A stretch of 64,000 nt of DNA from Ornithinibacillus halotolerans (GCF_014637405.1 NZ_BMEY01000001.1:248001-312000); one strand, 5' to 3'. Positions 1-10,292 are shown, numbered from the stretch's first letter. Numbers and translations are program-made. Notes: generated by a model not told the origin, from the sequence alone.

Positions 1-1796
1 GGCCAGATATCTTTTAAGTAAACTGGTTCTCCATCAGCATCTGTACCTAGAGCATCATTTTGCAAATCAAAATCAACCGATCCAGCTAATGCGTAAGCAA
101 CAACTAGTGGTGGTGATGCTAAGTAGTTAGCTTTCACTAATGGATGAATACGTCCTTCAAAGTTACGGTTACCAGATAGAACAGATGCAACTGTTAAATC
201 ATTATTAGAGATTGCCTCTTCAATTTCAGGTAATAATGGACCAGAGTTACCGATACAAGTTGTACAACCGTACCCTACTAAGCTAAATCCTAGTTTATCA
301 AGATATGGCATAAGGCCAGCATCTTCTAAATAGCGTGTAACAACTTTTGAACCTGGTGCTAATGAAGTTTTCACATAAGCTGGTACTTCCAATCCTTTTT
401 CTACTGCTTTCTTAGCAAGTAATCCTGCACCTAACATAACATATGGGTTAGATGTATTCGTACAAGATGTAATTGCAGCGATTGCAAGAGAACCTGTCTT
501 CATAACTGTTTCTGTACCATTGGATAATGTAACAGTTACTTCTTTATCAAATTCAGACTTGTCTAAACCAAAGCCTTGGTTTCCTTGAGGAGCAGTAATT
601 GCTTTGTTAAACTCCTTCTTCATTTGAGAAAGTGGAATCAAGTCCTGTGGACGTTTTGGTCCAGATAGGTTTGGTTCAAGTTCAGATAAGTTAATCTCAA
701 TAACTTCTGTGTATTCTGGATCTTTCACATCAGAAGAATACCAAAGATCGTTTGCTTTACAATATTGTTCAACTAAGTTGATTTGGTCTTCACTACGTCC
801 TGTTAAACGTAAGTAATTTAGCGCCTCTTCATCAACCGGGAAGAATCCACAAGTAGCACCATATTCAGGAGCCATGTTTGAAATAGTTGCACGGTCAGCT
901 AGTGGCATATCTGCAAGTCCAGGACCGAAGTATTCAACAAATTTACCAACTACATTACGCTCACGTAGTACTTGAGTAACTTTTAGTGCTAAGTCTGTTG
1001 CAGTAGTTCCTTGTGGGAAGCTACCTGTAAATTTAACACCGATTACTTCTGGTTGAGGGAAATATGAAGGTTGACCAAGCATACCTGCTTCTGCTTCAAT
1101 TCCTCCTACACCCCATCCAAGTACACCTAAACCGTTAATCATTGTAGTATGAGAGTCTGTTCCTACTAACGTATCTGGGAATGCATCGTATTCTCCGTTC
1201 TCATTTTCATTTCCATGAACGACATTTGCTAAATATTCTAAGTTAACTTGGTGAACGATACCTGTTGCTGGTGGTACAGCACGATAGTTGTCAAATGCTT
1301 TTTGAGCCCAGTGTAAGAACTCATAACGTTCACCATTACGTTTAAACTCTAAATCCATATTCGCTTTAAGCGCGTTTGGTGTACCATATTGGTCAACTTG
1401 AACCGAGTGGTCGATTACTAAGTCAACTGGTACTTCTGGATTAATTTGTTCAGGTTTTCCGCCTAAGTCAACCATTGCTTTACGTAAAGAGGCAAGGTCT
1501 ACTACCGCTGGAACTCCTGTAAAGTCTTGTAAAATTACACGGGATGGTTTAAAAGGAATGTCTACCCCTTTTCCTTCTTTAGTACCCCAATTTACTAACC
1601 CTTTTACATGTTCATCACTAATTACACGACCATCGTATTGACGAATTAAAGATTCTAATAGTACACGTATGGAGAATGGTAATCTATCAATTTTTCCTAA
1701 TCCTGCTTCTTCTAAAGCTTTTAATTCATAATAGTTGTACGTTTTACCATTAAGGTCAAACTTCTTTTTTGCATTAAAAACATTGTTCTCTCCCAT
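1..1796 (-). CDS. acnA: aconitate hydratase (aconitase), 3' end outside window
   Basis: TCA-cycle enzyme that interconverts citrate and isocitrate through a [4Fe-4S] cluster. The 598 codons visible here are about two thirds of a ~900-residue AcnA/CitB protein. The translation starts [17 protein letters not shown] and contains the family segments [34 protein letters not shown] (first cluster cysteine) and [13 protein letters not shown] (the other two cysteines). The ATG at 1796 follows an AAAGGGGA ribosome site. In B. subtilis the homologue citB lies beside the yneK/ccd genes, as here, and is controlled by CcpC, CodY and carbon catabolite repression. A cre-like site and a plausible promoter lie upstream. 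The gene runs off the left edge. Confidence 0.97.
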   Translation of the reverse strand, partial: MGENNVFNAKKKFDLNGKTYNYYELKALEEAGLGKIDRLPFSIRVLLESLIRQYDGRVISDEHVKGLVNWGTKEGKGVDIPFKPSRVILQDFTGVPAVVDLASLRKAMVDLGGKPEQINPEVPVDLVIDHSVQVDQYGTPNALKANMDLEFKRNGERYEFLHWAQKAFDNYRAVPPATGIVHQVNLEYLANVVHGNENENGEYDAFPDTLVGTDSHTTMINGLGVLGWGVGGIEAEAGMLGQPSYFPQPEVIGVKFTGSFPQGTTATDLALKVTQVLRERNVVGKFVEYFGPGLADMPLADRATISNMAPEYGATCGFFPVDEEALNYLRLTGRSEDQINLVEQYCKANDLWYSSDVKDPEYTEVIEINLSELEPNLSGPKRPQDLIPLSQMKKEFNKAITAPQGNQGFGLDKSEFDKEVTVTLSNGTETVMKTGSLAIAAITSCTNTSNPYVMLGAGLLAKKAVEKGLEVPAYVKTSLAPGSKVVTRYLEDAGLMPYLDKLGFSLVGYGCTTCIGNSGPLLPEIEEAISNNDLTVASVLSGNRNFEGRIHPLVKANYLASPPLVVAYALAGSVDFDLQNDALGTDADGEPVYLKDIW

Positions 1797-1851
1797 TGCA
1801 CAATCCCCTTTCTGCTGTTATCAAGAATTGGAAAGAATGTTAAATAATCAA

Positions 1852-1881
1852 TTAATACAAAATCTGATAAGCGTTTCCAAT
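1852..1881 (-). promoter_or_regulatory. candidate acnA promoter overlapping a cre-like site
   Basis: Read on the minus strand, TTGGAA (1876-1881) and TATTAA (1852-1857) are spaced 18 bp. The overlapping TGGAAACGCTTATC (1867-1880) resembles the CcpA catabolite-responsive element, with 12 of 14 positions fitting in its better orientation. The overlap with the -35 region would suit CcpA repression of aconitase. This is inferred from sequence only. Confidence 0.4.
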
Positions 1882-1908
1882 TTCTATCACACAACTTCAT
1901 ATTAAATG

Positions 1909-1948
1909 AAAATCGAGTATAAAACAAATGTTTCATACTCGATTTTCT
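1909..1948 (-). terminator. terminator after the sensor kinase gene
   Basis: A perfect 13-bp stem, GAAAATCGAGTAT paired with ATACTCGATTTTC, surrounds a 14-nt loop. It lies about 90 bp past the kinase stop codon and upstream of acnA. The minus-strand side is followed by only an AT-rich tract, so termination may be partial. Confidence 0.55.
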
Positions 1949-2038
1949 ATAGAAAAAACTTATTCAAGGTGATAACTTTTACTTATCACTATGTTATTAA
2001 TTTTTTATTAGGTATTATATATAAGATAATGAGTTCAA

Positions 2039-3163
2039 TTAGTGCTTAGGAAAGATAATACGAAAAGTACTTCCTTTTATTTCATTTTGTAAGATCTCTA
2101 GCTTTGCTCTATGTCTGTCTAATAATTGTTTAGTAATCATTAGCCCTAAACCAGTTCCCTGTTGCTTAGTAGTAAAAAATGGCTCACCAAGTTTATGTAT
2201 AACCGCTTCATCAATACCTGGTCCCTCATCAGAGATATCGATGAAAATGTCGTTATCTACTTCTCTAATTGTAATGACAATTTTCCCCGCTTCTTCCATA
2301 GCTTCTATTGCATTTTTTATAATATTAATAAATACTTGCTTCATTTGCGATTTATCACAAAATATATCCTGTTCTTCACCATTAATTTCAAGTAATACAT
2401 TTTTCAATTTTGCCTGAGGTTTTAATAGTTCCAACACATCTTGCAACATAGTTAAAAGGGATTCCTGTTGTTTATTCTCAGTTAAAGGTTTTGATACAAA
2501 CAACATCTCAGAAGTAATCGTTTCCATTTTTTCTATTTCATCAATCATTATTTTATAGTACACATCTTTACGATTAACCCCAGCTTGGAGAAGCTGTAAA
2601 AATCCTTTTATAGAGGTTAATGGATTCCTTATCTCATGTGCGATACCTGCTGCTAATTGACCAGCAATAGACATTTTTTCACTTCGAATCATCATTTCCT
2701 CTGTTTCTTTTTTTTCTGTAATATCACGTATGGACGCAACATAGTACACTGTACTTGTTGTAGGTTCCAATAGTTTTGCGATCTTACATTCACACCATAT
2801 AAAGTTTTGCTCTATATTCGGTAGTTTCATATGAAAAGTTTGATTTGTCTTCGAGTCTCTATCAAATTCTTTTATTAAGTAACGGATATCTTCTTGTAAA
2901 AGTACTTGTTTAAAAGATTTACCGAGTAGGTCTTCTGGTTCAAAGCCTAAAACATTTTTAATTGCTTTAGAAAAGTATAAACCTACTCCCCTTTCACTCC
3001 AAACAGAAAAGAAACCATTACTATGTTCTTCAATCCAATTAAGAATAAAATCAGGTAACTTTGATAAAGAACCTTCCCCGTCAGGATATATGTACATGTT
3101 TAAAGGGCTGATTGTTGATTCACCATTTTTATTTACATTACTATTCTTTGGTATTTTCTCCAT
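2039..3163 (-). CDS. PAS-domain sensor histidine kinase, sporulation-kinase type
   Basis: A soluble-looking two-component kinase of 374 residues with no membrane segments. A PAS domain spans roughly residues 40-150. The HisKA dimerisation helix follows with phosphoacceptor His176 in GIAHEIRNPLTSIKGFLQLL. The ATPase domain shows the N box (Asn284), DEGPG at 312-316 and GTGLG at 336-340. This H-box context is typical of Bacillus KinA-KinE kinases that feed the Spo0F/Spo0A phosphorelay, but no cognate regulator is adjacent. Start: ATG after AAAAGGGGCGG. It lies between acnA and the divergent yneK. Its signal and its identity to a named Kin protein cannot be settled from sequence. Confidence 0.9.
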   Translation of the reverse strand: MEKIPKNSNVNKNGESTISPLNMYIYPDGEGSLSKLPDFILNWIEEHSNGFFSVWSERGVGLYFSKAIKNVLGFEPEDLLGKSFKQVLLQEDIRYLIKEFDRDSKTNQTFHMKLPNIEQNFIWCECKIAKLLEPTTSTVYYVASIRDITEKKETEEMMIRSEKMSIAGQLAAGIAHEIRNPLTSIKGFLQLLQAGVNRKDVYYKIMIDEIEKMETITSEMLFVSKPLTENKQQESLLTMLQDVLELLKPQAKLKNVLLEINGEEQDIFCDKSQMKQVFINIIKNAIEAMEEAGKIVITIREVDNDIFIDISDEGPGIDEAVIHKLGEPFFTTKQQGTGLGLMITKQLLDRHRAKLEILQNEIKGSTFRIIFPKH

Positions 3164-3416
3164 AAAATCCGCCCCTTTTCATCAAATTCATACGATTAAA
3201 CCTATCTATATTTATATATGTTGAAATTTATCCAAATATGAAAGTTGTTTATTATGGAAACTATATTTATAATAATATTAGCATACATAAAAATTAAAAG
3301 TAACATGTATATCTGAATTATTTAACTCTTCAGTAGTAAAATTACAGTATTATTACGAATAATTCAACTAAAAAATGATTTTATATGATTGATTTAAAGG
3401 AAAAAGGTGAAAAAAC

Positions 3417-3881
3417 ATGTCGTTTCTTGTCGTATTTTGGGGATTTTTTATGATAGTGTTTATGGGAATTGGTGGTTACTTTATGTTTCGTAAATTCCTA
3501 AAACAAATTCCAAAACAAGACGGTAAATCAATAATGGATTGGGAACTCTATTATATTGAACAGTCTAAACATATGTGGAAAGAGAATGAAAAATTGTTAT
3601 TAGATGAATTAGTTTCACCCGTACCGGAACTATTCCGTGATGTTGCTAAACAAAAAATAGCAAGTAAAATTGGTAAAGTTGCCATTGATAAAGGCATCAA
3701 TTATATTAATCAAGAAACTGTAATAGAAGGATATATTCTAGCAACCCCAAAAAGAGATCATAAATTTCTTAGAAAAAAATTAAAAGAAAAGAAAATTGAT
3801 GTTAAGCCTTTCGAACCATTATTTAAACTATCTAAAGAGGATTATCGTTCAAATTGGCAAGCTGATTACAAACAAAACTAA
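3417..3881 (+). CDS. yneK: YneK-like DUF2621 membrane-anchored protein
   Basis: A 154-residue protein of unknown function. It has one N-terminal membrane segment (about residues 4-24, LVVFWGFFMIVFMGIGGYFM) followed by a basic cytoplasmic or exposed domain. Length, anchor and position next to ccdC match B. subtilis YneK (DUF2621). It is one of the few plus-strand genes here and is convergent with ccdC, sharing the hairpin at 3885-3914. The start follows an AAAGGAAAAAGGTG ribosome site. Confidence 0.85.
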   Translation: MSFLVVFWGFFMIVFMGIGGYFMFRKFLKQIPKQDGKSIMDWELYYIEQSKHMWKENEKLLLDELVSPVPELFRDVAKQKIASKIGKVAIDKGINYINQETVIEGYILATPKRDHKFLRKKLKEKKIDVKPFEPLFKLSKEDYRSNWQADYKQN

Positions 3882-3884
3882 CAA

Positions 3885-3914
3885 AAGGTGCCCTCTTTAA
3901 TGAGAAGGCACCTT
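3885..3914. terminator. bidirectional terminator between yneK and ccdC
   Basis: AAGGTGCC pairs with GGCACCTT, extended by inner TCT/AGA pairing, between the two convergent stop codons. The right arm overlaps the end of ccdC. Flanking A and T tracts are short. Confidence 0.6.
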
Positions 3915-4382
3915 AATTTGTTTTTCTAATTGTTTATATTTATAAAGCATTACTATTCTCCAGGTTGCTAACATTCCAAACGCTAGTAGAAAAAATACTC
4001 CACTAGTTTCCCCTAATGAAATAGTATTTCCTACAATCAATTTCAATATTGTCCTTATAATTAATAACCCTATTAGAACAAACGCGAATACTTTGGAAGG
4101 AATTAAATAAATTTCATTTCTACGAATCTCAAATTTAGACGTTTTTATTAATAGAAATGAAAATACAATCCCAATTATTAACGATTCAAAAACAGTAATC
4201 CAGTCTAATTGAAATTGCGGAAAGACAAACATTAATGCACCTGTACTCATAAATACAGGGGGCAAAATTATACTTTTAACAGACGCTGGTTTTTTGGATG
4301 CTTTTAATCGTACAACTATCATAACAGAAGCCATAAAAAGGGCTACAATTGTACTTGCTATTAACCAAAACATGTCTAACAC
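3897..4382 (-). CDS. ccdC: CcdC membrane protein, cytochrome c biogenesis locus
   Basis: A 161-residue integral membrane protein with about four to five hydrophobic helices and short basic loops. It matches the CcdC family (B. subtilis YneJ). In B. subtilis ccdC lies downstream of ccdA and the response-regulator gene yneI but is not essential for cytochrome c maturation. Here it starts 11 nt after yneI, so it is very likely the last gene of the same transcript. Confidence 0.85.
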   Translation of the reverse strand: MLDMFWLIASTIVALFMASVMIVVRLKASKKPASVKSIILPPVFMSTGALMFVFPQFQLDWITVFESLIIGIVFSFLLIKTSKFEIRRNEIYLIPSKVFAFVLIGLLIIRTILKLIVGNTISLGETSGVFFLLAFGMLATWRIVMLYKYKQLEKQIKVPSH

Positions 4383-4393
4383 TCTTTTCAGAT

Positions 4394-4768
4394 TTAACTA
4401 GTAGTAGTGTATGATAATACACGATTAATCGTTTCTAAAACTCGTTGTTCATCAAATGGTTTTACAATAAAATCTTTGGCACCTGATTCTATAGCTTCCA
4501 CAACTACTTTTTGTTGTCCCATCGCTGAACAAACAATAATCTTAGTTTGACTATTTATTTTTATAATTTCCTTAATGGCATCAATACCATTCATGATAGG
4601 CATCGTGATGTCCATAATAACTAAGTCTGGGTTAGTTTTAAGATATGTCGAGATTGCCTCTTTACCATTTTCAGCTTCTCCAACAATTTCATGGTTATCT
4701 TTTGTTAAAATTGCATGTAATGTTGTTCGCATAAATTTTGCATCATCAACAATCAGAATTCTTGCCAT
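4394..4768 (-). CDS. yneI: CheY-like single-domain response regulator YneI
   Basis: A stand-alone receiver domain of 124 residues with no output domain. It begins MARILIVDDAKFMR (acidic pocket Asp8-Asp9), has the phospho-acceptor Asp in DLVIMDITMPIMNG, and the conserved Lys in DFIVKPF. B. subtilis YneI (also called CcdB) occupies the same place between ccdA and ccdC. The start ATG follows GGGGGATGACC. Cognate kinase and target are unknown. Confidence 0.88.
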   Translation of the reverse strand: MARILIVDDAKFMRTTLHAILTKDNHEIVGEAENGKEAISTYLKTNPDLVIMDITMPIMNGIDAIKEIIKINSQTKIIVCSAMGQQKVVVEAIESGAKDFIVKPFDEQRVLETINRVLSYTTTS

Positions 4769-4797
4769 TTAACTGGTCATCCCCCATAATTTTAATA

Positions 4798-5238
4798 TCA
4801 ATTTTCAACTTCTTTTCTATCATTCGCAATATTAACAATAATAGTTACTGTTACCCCTACTACAGTAAGGTATACCCCTAAGTCAAATAACATCGCTGTA
4901 GCAAGTTCAACTTCACCAAAGATCGGAAATTCAAAATATCCATATGTATGAGATAAGAATGGAACATTAAATAAAAATGATCCCATGCTCGTTAATAAAG
5001 CAACTAACAACCCAATTGGAATTAACACACGGAAATTAATTGGCAATATTCTAGTTACAAATTTAATACCATATGCCATATATAAAAGGACAACAGCCGC
5101 TGCAGTTACAAGTCCTCCGATAAATCCACCGCCAGGAGAATTATGTCCTGCCATAAACAAATAAACGGAAAACCCTAATAATAGAAAGGCAATAAGTGAC
5201 GTTGCTGTCTGTAAGATTAAATTATTAGGTTTATTCAA
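4798..5238 (-). CDS. mrpB: orphan Na+/H+ antiporter subunit MrpB
   Basis: A 146-residue, four-helix membrane protein. It shows the MrpB/MnhB signature GHNSPGGGFIGGLV, the loop MGSFLFNVPFLSHTYGYFEFP and the conserved ELATAMLFDLGVYLTVVG. MrpB normally works only inside the seven-subunit MrpABCDEFG antiporter, yet no other mrp gene is nearby. It has been placed between ccdA (53 nt upstream) and yneI (29 nt downstream). The start codon is TTG at 5238 behind AAAGGAAGTG, which may limit expression. No truncation or frameshift is visible. The family call is firm; the role of the lone subunit is unknown. Confidence 0.93.
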   Translation of the reverse strand: MNKPNNLILQTATSLIAFLLLGFSVYLFMAGHNSPGGGFIGGLVTAAAVVLLYMAYGIKFVTRILPINFRVLIPIGLLVALLTSMGSFLFNVPFLSHTYGYFEFPIFGEVELATAMLFDLGVYLTVVGVTVTIIVNIANDRKEVEN

Positions 5239-5291
5239 TAGCTACACTTCCTTTGTATCTTCTATACTTAATATAATAGTATAGATTAACA

Positions 5292-5996
5292 TTAAAATCC
5301 ATAGAAACCTATCCAGCCAGCTAGGAATGCTGTCAGCTTAGTCATCCAATCAAAGAATAAAGCAACCCCTATAAAAATCATAATATAACCGCCAATTTTC
5401 ACTAATTTTTGGCTGTTTCGCTTTATCCAGTTTAGTTTTCCTACAAAGAATGATAATACTAAGAATGGAATAGAGAAACCTAATACATAAGCAATCATCA
5501 TGATCATACCTGCACCTGGATCTGTTGCTGCAAGTGATAATACTACTGCCAAAATAGGACCAGTACAAGGTGTCCACCCCATAGAGAAAGCCATCCCAAT
5601 TAACACCGATCCAATATAACCAGAAGGTCTATTTTTAAATGTTATTTTTTTATCCTTCATTAGAAACTTGAAATTGAAAATACCGACTATAACCAAACCA
5701 AAGAAAATAACTAATAATGCTCCAACTTGTCTTATGATATCCTGATATGTTAAAAGGAATTCAGAAACTGCGCTGGCAGTAAAGCCGATCATAATAAAGA
5801 TACTAGAAAAACCTATTAAAAATGACACTGTATGTAGAATACTTTTTCTATTTAACATCATATTTTCGTCTCTAATTTCACTAACACTCATCCCAGTAAT
5901 ATATGATAAGAATGCAGGAAACAGAGGTAATACACATGGTGATACAAATGATAAAAACCCTGCACCAAATGCAAGAAAAATATTAATTTCAGACAT
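5292..5996 (-). CDS. ccdA: cytochrome c biogenesis thiol transporter CcdA
   Basis: A six-helix DsbD-type membrane protein of 234 residues that passes reducing equivalents across the membrane to apocytochrome c and spore thioredoxins. The two redox cysteines are visible in GFLSFVSPCVLPLFPAFL and SMGWTPCTGPILAVVLS. The start is set at the ATG at 5996, 6 nt after a strong AGGAGG, because an in-frame ATG 11 codons upstream has no ribosome site and adds a basic leader. It heads the ccdA-mrpB-yneI-ccdC group. Confidence 0.95.
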   Translation of the reverse strand: MSEINIFLAFGAGFLSFVSPCVLPLFPAFLSYITGMSVSEIRDENMMLNRKSILHTVSFLIGFSSIFIMIGFTASAVSEFLLTYQDIIRQVGALLVIFFGLVIVGIFNFKFLMKDKKITFKNRPSGYIGSVLIGMAFSMGWTPCTGPILAVVLSLAATDPGAGMIMMIAYVLGFSIPFLVLSFFVGKLNWIKRNSQKLVKIGGYIMIFIGVALFFDWMTKLTAFLAGWIGFYGF

Positions 5997-6086
5997 AATT
6001 AGCCTCCTGATACGACGTAGTACTTTCATTATAACAAAATGAAACCGTTATATTTAATGTGAATATGACAATTACATGAAATGAAA

Positions 6087-6114
6087 AAACCCCTACTATT
6101 ATTAGTACGGGGTA
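6087..6114 (-). terminator. terminator after yneF
   Basis: ACCCC(G)TACTA and TAGTAGGGGT form a stem with a short AT loop. On the minus strand it is followed by TTTTTTCAT. It lies about 50 bp past the yneF stop and before ccdA. Confidence 0.8.
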
Positions 6115-6160
6115 TTCCTGTGCAATGTATTTTTATGATAGTAATAATTATAGCAGTATA

Positions 6161-6382
6161 CTATTTATCCATTTGGTTATTCATTGCACGCATCATTTGA
6201 TTGATTTTCTTCTGCGAAGGCTTTTGACCCATCTGCATCATTAGTGTACGAAGCATTTGCTCATTAATTGGTGGATTCTTTTTCAAGTAATTCATCATAT
6301 ATTTTCTTGCAATAAAAAATCCAAGAGCAACACCAGCTATTAAAGCTGCTATAGCAATAAGTACGACCCAAAGTGTTCCCAT
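6161..6382 (-). CDS. yneF: YneF, UPF0154 small membrane protein
   Basis: A 73-residue protein with one N-terminal membrane helix ([21 protein letters not shown]) and a basic tail containing the family motif [21 protein letters not shown]. It matches UPF0154/YneF, conserved in Bacilli with no assigned function. Position between sirA and ccdA is the same as in B. subtilis. ATG at 6382 follows GGAGGAAATCGAT. Confidence 0.9.
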   Translation of the reverse strand: MGTLWVVLIAIAALIAGVALGFFIARKYMMNYLKKNPPINEQMLRTLMMQMGQKPSQKKINQMMRAMNNQMDK

Positions 6383-6433
6383 CTATCGATTTCCTCCTTC
6401 GTGTTGTCTCTTATACAGTATAGTAAAACAGGC

Positions 6434-6880
6434 CTAAGAATACAATACTTGTTCACTATTATATCCAACATTTGTCTTTACAGGTGAAATCCAACCAAAA
6501 TTTTCATAACTATTACCTGTTATAAAAAGATATGGATGAAATTTTCTTAACGTAGGAAATAATAAGGATTCTGCATCTTGTAATGTTTCACAACGAAATT
6601 TTATCTGTTTTTCATCAATAAGTAAAGAAATAAAGTTATAGTTGTTTTCTATCTCAATGTGTCCATTATTCTTTTTTATCGTAATATTTGGTTGTTTCGT
6701 TAATTGATAGATAATCGAATCCTTAGGGAAGCCTTTTGTAATGAAATGAAACTGTGTTACTAAATCCGTCCGAAATTGTTTCTGATCATATTCTTTTATA
6801 AATCGATATAAAATATCACTTTTGTAATAATAATGTCTAGCAAACTCCTCTTTAATCCAGTAAACTCTATATTCCTTCAT
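6434..6880 (-). CDS. sirA: SirA, sporulation inhibitor of replication initiation
   Basis: A 148-residue homologue of B. subtilis SirA (YneE), which binds DnaA domain I during sporulation and stops new rounds of replication at oriC. It was recognised by the N-terminal YRVYWIKEEFARHYYYKSD segment, the length and the position between tkt and yneF. The ATG at 6880, 7 nt after GGGGAGGG, is preferred to an adjacent in-frame TTG. In B. subtilis it is Spo0A-activated; no 0A box was established here. Confidence 0.88.
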   Translation of the reverse strand: MKEYRVYWIKEEFARHYYYKSDILYRFIKEYDQKQFRTDLVTQFHFITKGFPKDSIIYQLTKQPNITIKKNNGHIEIENNYNFISLLIDEKQIKFRCETLQDAESLLFPTLRKFHPYLFITGNSYENFGWISPVKTNVGYNSEQVLYS

Positions 6881-7006
6881 CAAAACACCCTCCCCTTCTC
6901 CTATATTATACGGATTCTATTAGAAAAATATGTCATACCGTGAAGGAAAATAGCACTAGTTTTGTCGAAAGTGAATATAACTAGAATTAGTAGAAACAAA
7001 TTGGAT

Positions 7007-7047
7007 AAAAAAAGTAGACTGAACTTTTCCAAGTCAGTCTACTTTTT
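7007..7047 (-). terminator. terminator after transketolase
   Basis: AAAAAGTAGACTGA pairs with TCAGTCTACTTTTT around an 11-nt loop, just beyond the tkt stop, with a T-rich tail on the minus strand. This is a strong intrinsic terminator. Confidence 0.9.
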
Positions 7048-7057
7048 ATTTGCCTTA

Positions 7058-9055
7058 CTAAACTAAATCCTTAACGTTTTTGATTACATTCTCAACAGTA
7101 AATCCATATTCTTTAATCAGCTTCTCCCCATCTGCTGAAGCACCAAATGTAGGAATACCCATAATTTTACCATCTAGACCTACGTAGCGTTCCCAGCCTA
7201 ATGGTGAACCCATTTCAATTGCTAATCGACTTTTCACCGTTTTAGGAAGTACGCTTTCTTTATAACTTGCATCCTGCGCTTCGAAACGGTCCCAAGAAGG
7301 TAAGCTAATAACGCGAACATCGATATTATCTTCTTTCAGAGCCTTTTGAGCTTCCATAGCGAGCTGCACTTCAGAACCTGTAGCAATTAGGATTGCGTCT
7401 GGAGTTTCTTTTTCTGAATCACTTAAAATATAACCCCCGCGTTTTACTCCTTCATATGCTTTTTCATTTGTACCTGGTAAAGTAGGCAAGTTCTGTCTCG
7501 TTAAAACAAGCATAGTTGGTTGATCTGTTGACTCAACTGCAAGTCTCCATGCAGCAGCAGTTTCATTTCCGTCTGCTGGACGAATGACAGATAAATTCGG
7601 TACACCTCTAAATGAGGATAGATGTTCAATTGGTTCGTGAGTAGGACCATCTTCTCCTACAGCAATAGAATCATGAGTAAATACGTAAGTAACTGGTGTT
7701 TTCATAATTGCCGATAATCGTATTGCAGGACGTAGATAATCACTGAATACAAAGAATGTACCACCGTAAACTTTTACTCCTCCATGTAATGCCATTCCAT
7801 TTAAGGCTGCACCCATTGCATGTTCACGTACACCGAACCAAATATTTCTACCAGCATAGTGATTTCTAGTAAGATCTTCTTCCCCATTAATTGTTGTTTT
7901 ATTTGAACCAGCTAAATCAGCACTACCTCCTAGGAAAAATGGAACAGATTTAGCAATTGCATTTAATACTTCCCCAGAGGATGAACGAGTCGCAATCGAT
8001 TTTCCGGTTTCATATGTTGGTAAATTATTATCCCAACCTTCTGGTAAATTGCCATTGATTGCTGCTTCTAAGGCGTTTGCCTCTTCTGGATATTTTTCTT
8101 TATATGTTTCAAGTAATTGCTTCCATTCTGATTCTAGCTTCTCTCCACGAACAATGATTTTTTCATTAAAATCATTATATACTTCTTCAGGTACATGGAA
8201 GTCTTCATGCCCCCATTGATAGTTCTCTTTTGTTAAGACAACTTCATCTTTTCCTAATGGTGCACCATGAGAAGCGGAAGAAGCAGATTTGTTTGGAGAA
8301 CCGTAACCGATAACGGTTTTGATTTCAATTAATGTAGGTTCGTCCAAGTTTTCTTTTGCAGATTTGATTGCAGAACGAATCTGTGTCAAATCATTTCCAT
8401 CTTCCACACGAATAACTTGCCATCCATAAGATTTAAAACGTTGTTCAGTGTTATCAGAGAACGAACGATTTAATTCTCCATCTAAAGAAATATCGTTTGA
8501 ATCATATAAAACAATCAATTTCCCAAGTCGTAAGTGTCCAGCTAAAGAAGCCGCTTCATGGGATATACCCTCCATTAAGTCTCCATCACCTACTAGGGCG
8601 TATGTATAATGGTCTATGATATTTAAATCATCTTTATTATATGTAGCTGCTAAATGCGCTTCTGCCATAGCCATTCCTACTGCCATAGAAATCCCTTGAC
8701 CAAGTGGACCAGTTGTTGCTTCTACACCATCCGTATGATGAACTTCTGGATGACCAGGAGTTCTTGAATTCCACTGACGGAAGTTTTTAATATCATCCAT
8801 TGTTACATCGTAACCTGAAAGGTGTAATAGGCTATACAATAGCATGGAACCATGTCCTGCCGATAACACAAAACGGTCACGATTAAACCATTTCGAATGT
8901 TTTGGATTGTGTTTCATAAAATCAGTCCATAAAGTATATGCCATTGGAGCAGCTCCCATAGGAAGACCTGGGTGCCCTGAATTAGCATGTTCAATTGCAT
9001 CAATAGATAATGTACGTATTGTATTAATTGATAATTGCTCTACATTATTTACCAT
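7058..9055 (-). CDS. tkt: transketolase
   Basis: A 665-residue thiamine-diphosphate enzyme of the non-oxidative pentose phosphate pathway that moves two-carbon units between sugar phosphates. Visible features are the substrate/ThDP N-terminal region ([30 protein letters not shown]), the ThDP motif [19 protein letters not shown], and the Pyr-domain motif [16 protein letters not shown]. It is full length for the family. The start ATG follows GAAAGGGGTTATATTAC. The gene is followed by its own terminator. Confidence 0.98.
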   Translation of the reverse strand: MVNNVEQLSINTIRTLSIDAIEHANSGHPGLPMGAAPMAYTLWTDFMKHNPKHSKWFNRDRFVLSAGHGSMLLYSLLHLSGYDVTMDDIKNFRQWNSRTPGHPEVHHTDGVEATTGPLGQGISMAVGMAMAEAHLAATYNKDDLNIIDHYTYALVGDGDLMEGISHEAASLAGHLRLGKLIVLYDSNDISLDGELNRSFSDNTEQRFKSYGWQVIRVEDGNDLTQIRSAIKSAKENLDEPTLIEIKTVIGYGSPNKSASSASHGAPLGKDEVVLTKENYQWGHEDFHVPEEVYNDFNEKIIVRGEKLESEWKQLLETYKEKYPEEANALEAAINGNLPEGWDNNLPTYETGKSIATRSSSGEVLNAIAKSVPFFLGGSADLAGSNKTTINGEEDLTRNHYAGRNIWFGVREHAMGAALNGMALHGGVKVYGGTFFVFSDYLRPAIRLSAIMKTPVTYVFTHDSIAVGEDGPTHEPIEHLSSFRGVPNLSVIRPADGNETAAAWRLAVESTDQPTMLVLTRQNLPTLPGTNEKAYEGVKRGGYILSDSEKETPDAILIATGSEVQLAMEAQKALKEDNIDVRVISLPSWDRFEAQDASYKESVLPKTVKSRLAIEMGSPLGWERYVGLDGKIMGIPTFGASADGEKLIKEYGFTVENVIKNVKDLV

Positions 9056-9155
9056 GTAATATAACCCCTTTCATTTTCTGTTAGTTTTACCATGTTTTAT
9101 CTTATAATTTATTTGTTTGTATAACAAGTATTAGTATGCTACTAACTATGGTTAT

Positions 9156-9392
9156 TTAATGGTTTTTATTTCTTTCTTGCATGTCACGTACTTTTTTAGG
9201 AGTTACATCATTACCTGCTGGATCAATGACAGTCATTGTTTTAAATTGATTCTTAAACGATTTTCGAACATTTTGCAAATATTCTTGACGGAGTTTCTGT
9301 TGCTCTACCTTTTCATCCTCTGATAAACCGGTTGTAGTTTTTGCTTTTTTAGCTAATTCGTTTATTCTTTCTAATTTTTGTTTTGATAACAT
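9156..9392 (-). CDS. ynzC: YnzC, DUF896 family protein
   Basis: A 78-residue, highly charged, helical protein of the UPF0291/DUF896 family, with the characteristic KLERINELAKKAKTTGL-like start and the VTPKKVRDMQERN end. In B. subtilis ynzC belongs to the SOS operon yneA-yneB-ynzC. Here it lies 80 nt beyond yneB, with a hairpin in between. Biochemical function is unknown. Confidence 0.9.
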   Translation of the reverse strand: MLSKQKLERINELAKKAKTTTGLSEDEKVEQQKLRQEYLQNVRKSFKNQFKTMTVIDPAGNDVTPKKVRDMQERNKNH

Positions 9393-9436
9393 TGTTTACC
9401 TCCACTATATTTTAAACATTACTTTTCCAATTACAA

Positions 9437-9467
9437 AAAGCAAGAACAATTAATCGTCCTTGCTTAC
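9437..9467 (-). terminator. terminator between yneB and ynzC
   Basis: AGCAAGGACG pairs with a GTTCTTGCT arm (one G-A mismatch), followed on the minus strand by TTTTTG. It may attenuate rather than end transcription into ynzC. Confidence 0.6.
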
Positions 9468-9472
9468 TAATA

Positions 9473-10132
<660 letters not shown>

Positions 10133-10146
10133 CTAAAAACTCCTAT

Positions 10147-10239
10147 TTATGCACTAATTAATGAAAGGTATAAAAATGCTAATGTTAAAACAAAAGTAAC
10201 AATATAAAATAAATCTATTTTGTTTATTTTACCAAACAT
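10147..10239 (-). CDS. 30-residue membrane peptide in the yneA position, SOS promoter
   Basis: The peptide is MFGKINKIDLFYIVTFVL followed by TLAFLYLSLISA: a short basic head and one membrane span, then a stop. ATG at 10239 lies 7 nt after AAAGGGTG. In B. subtilis this spot, divergent from lexA and just before yneB, holds yneA. YneA is a ~100-residue SOS division inhibitor with an N-terminal membrane segment and a LysM domain. Here only the membrane part is present and no LysM remnant lies between its stop and yneB. A consensus promoter with LexA boxes lies directly upstream. The coding call rests on the ribosome site, hydrophobicity and synteny; function is inferred. Confidence 0.7.
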   Translation of the reverse strand: MFGKINKIDLFYIVTFVLTLAFLYLSLISA

Positions 10240-10270
10240 TCCTAAGCACCCTTTCTTTTTTAAATAATCC

Positions 10271-10284
10271 AGAACCTCTGTTCG
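10271..10284. promoter_or_regulatory. LexA box 1 of the lexA/yneB intergenic region
   Basis: AGAACCTCTGTTCG fits the Firmicute LexA operator CGAAC-N4-GTTCG with one mismatch. It lies just downstream of the -10 of the promoter reading towards yneB. Confidence 0.75.
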
Positions 10285-10292
10285 CTAATTTC

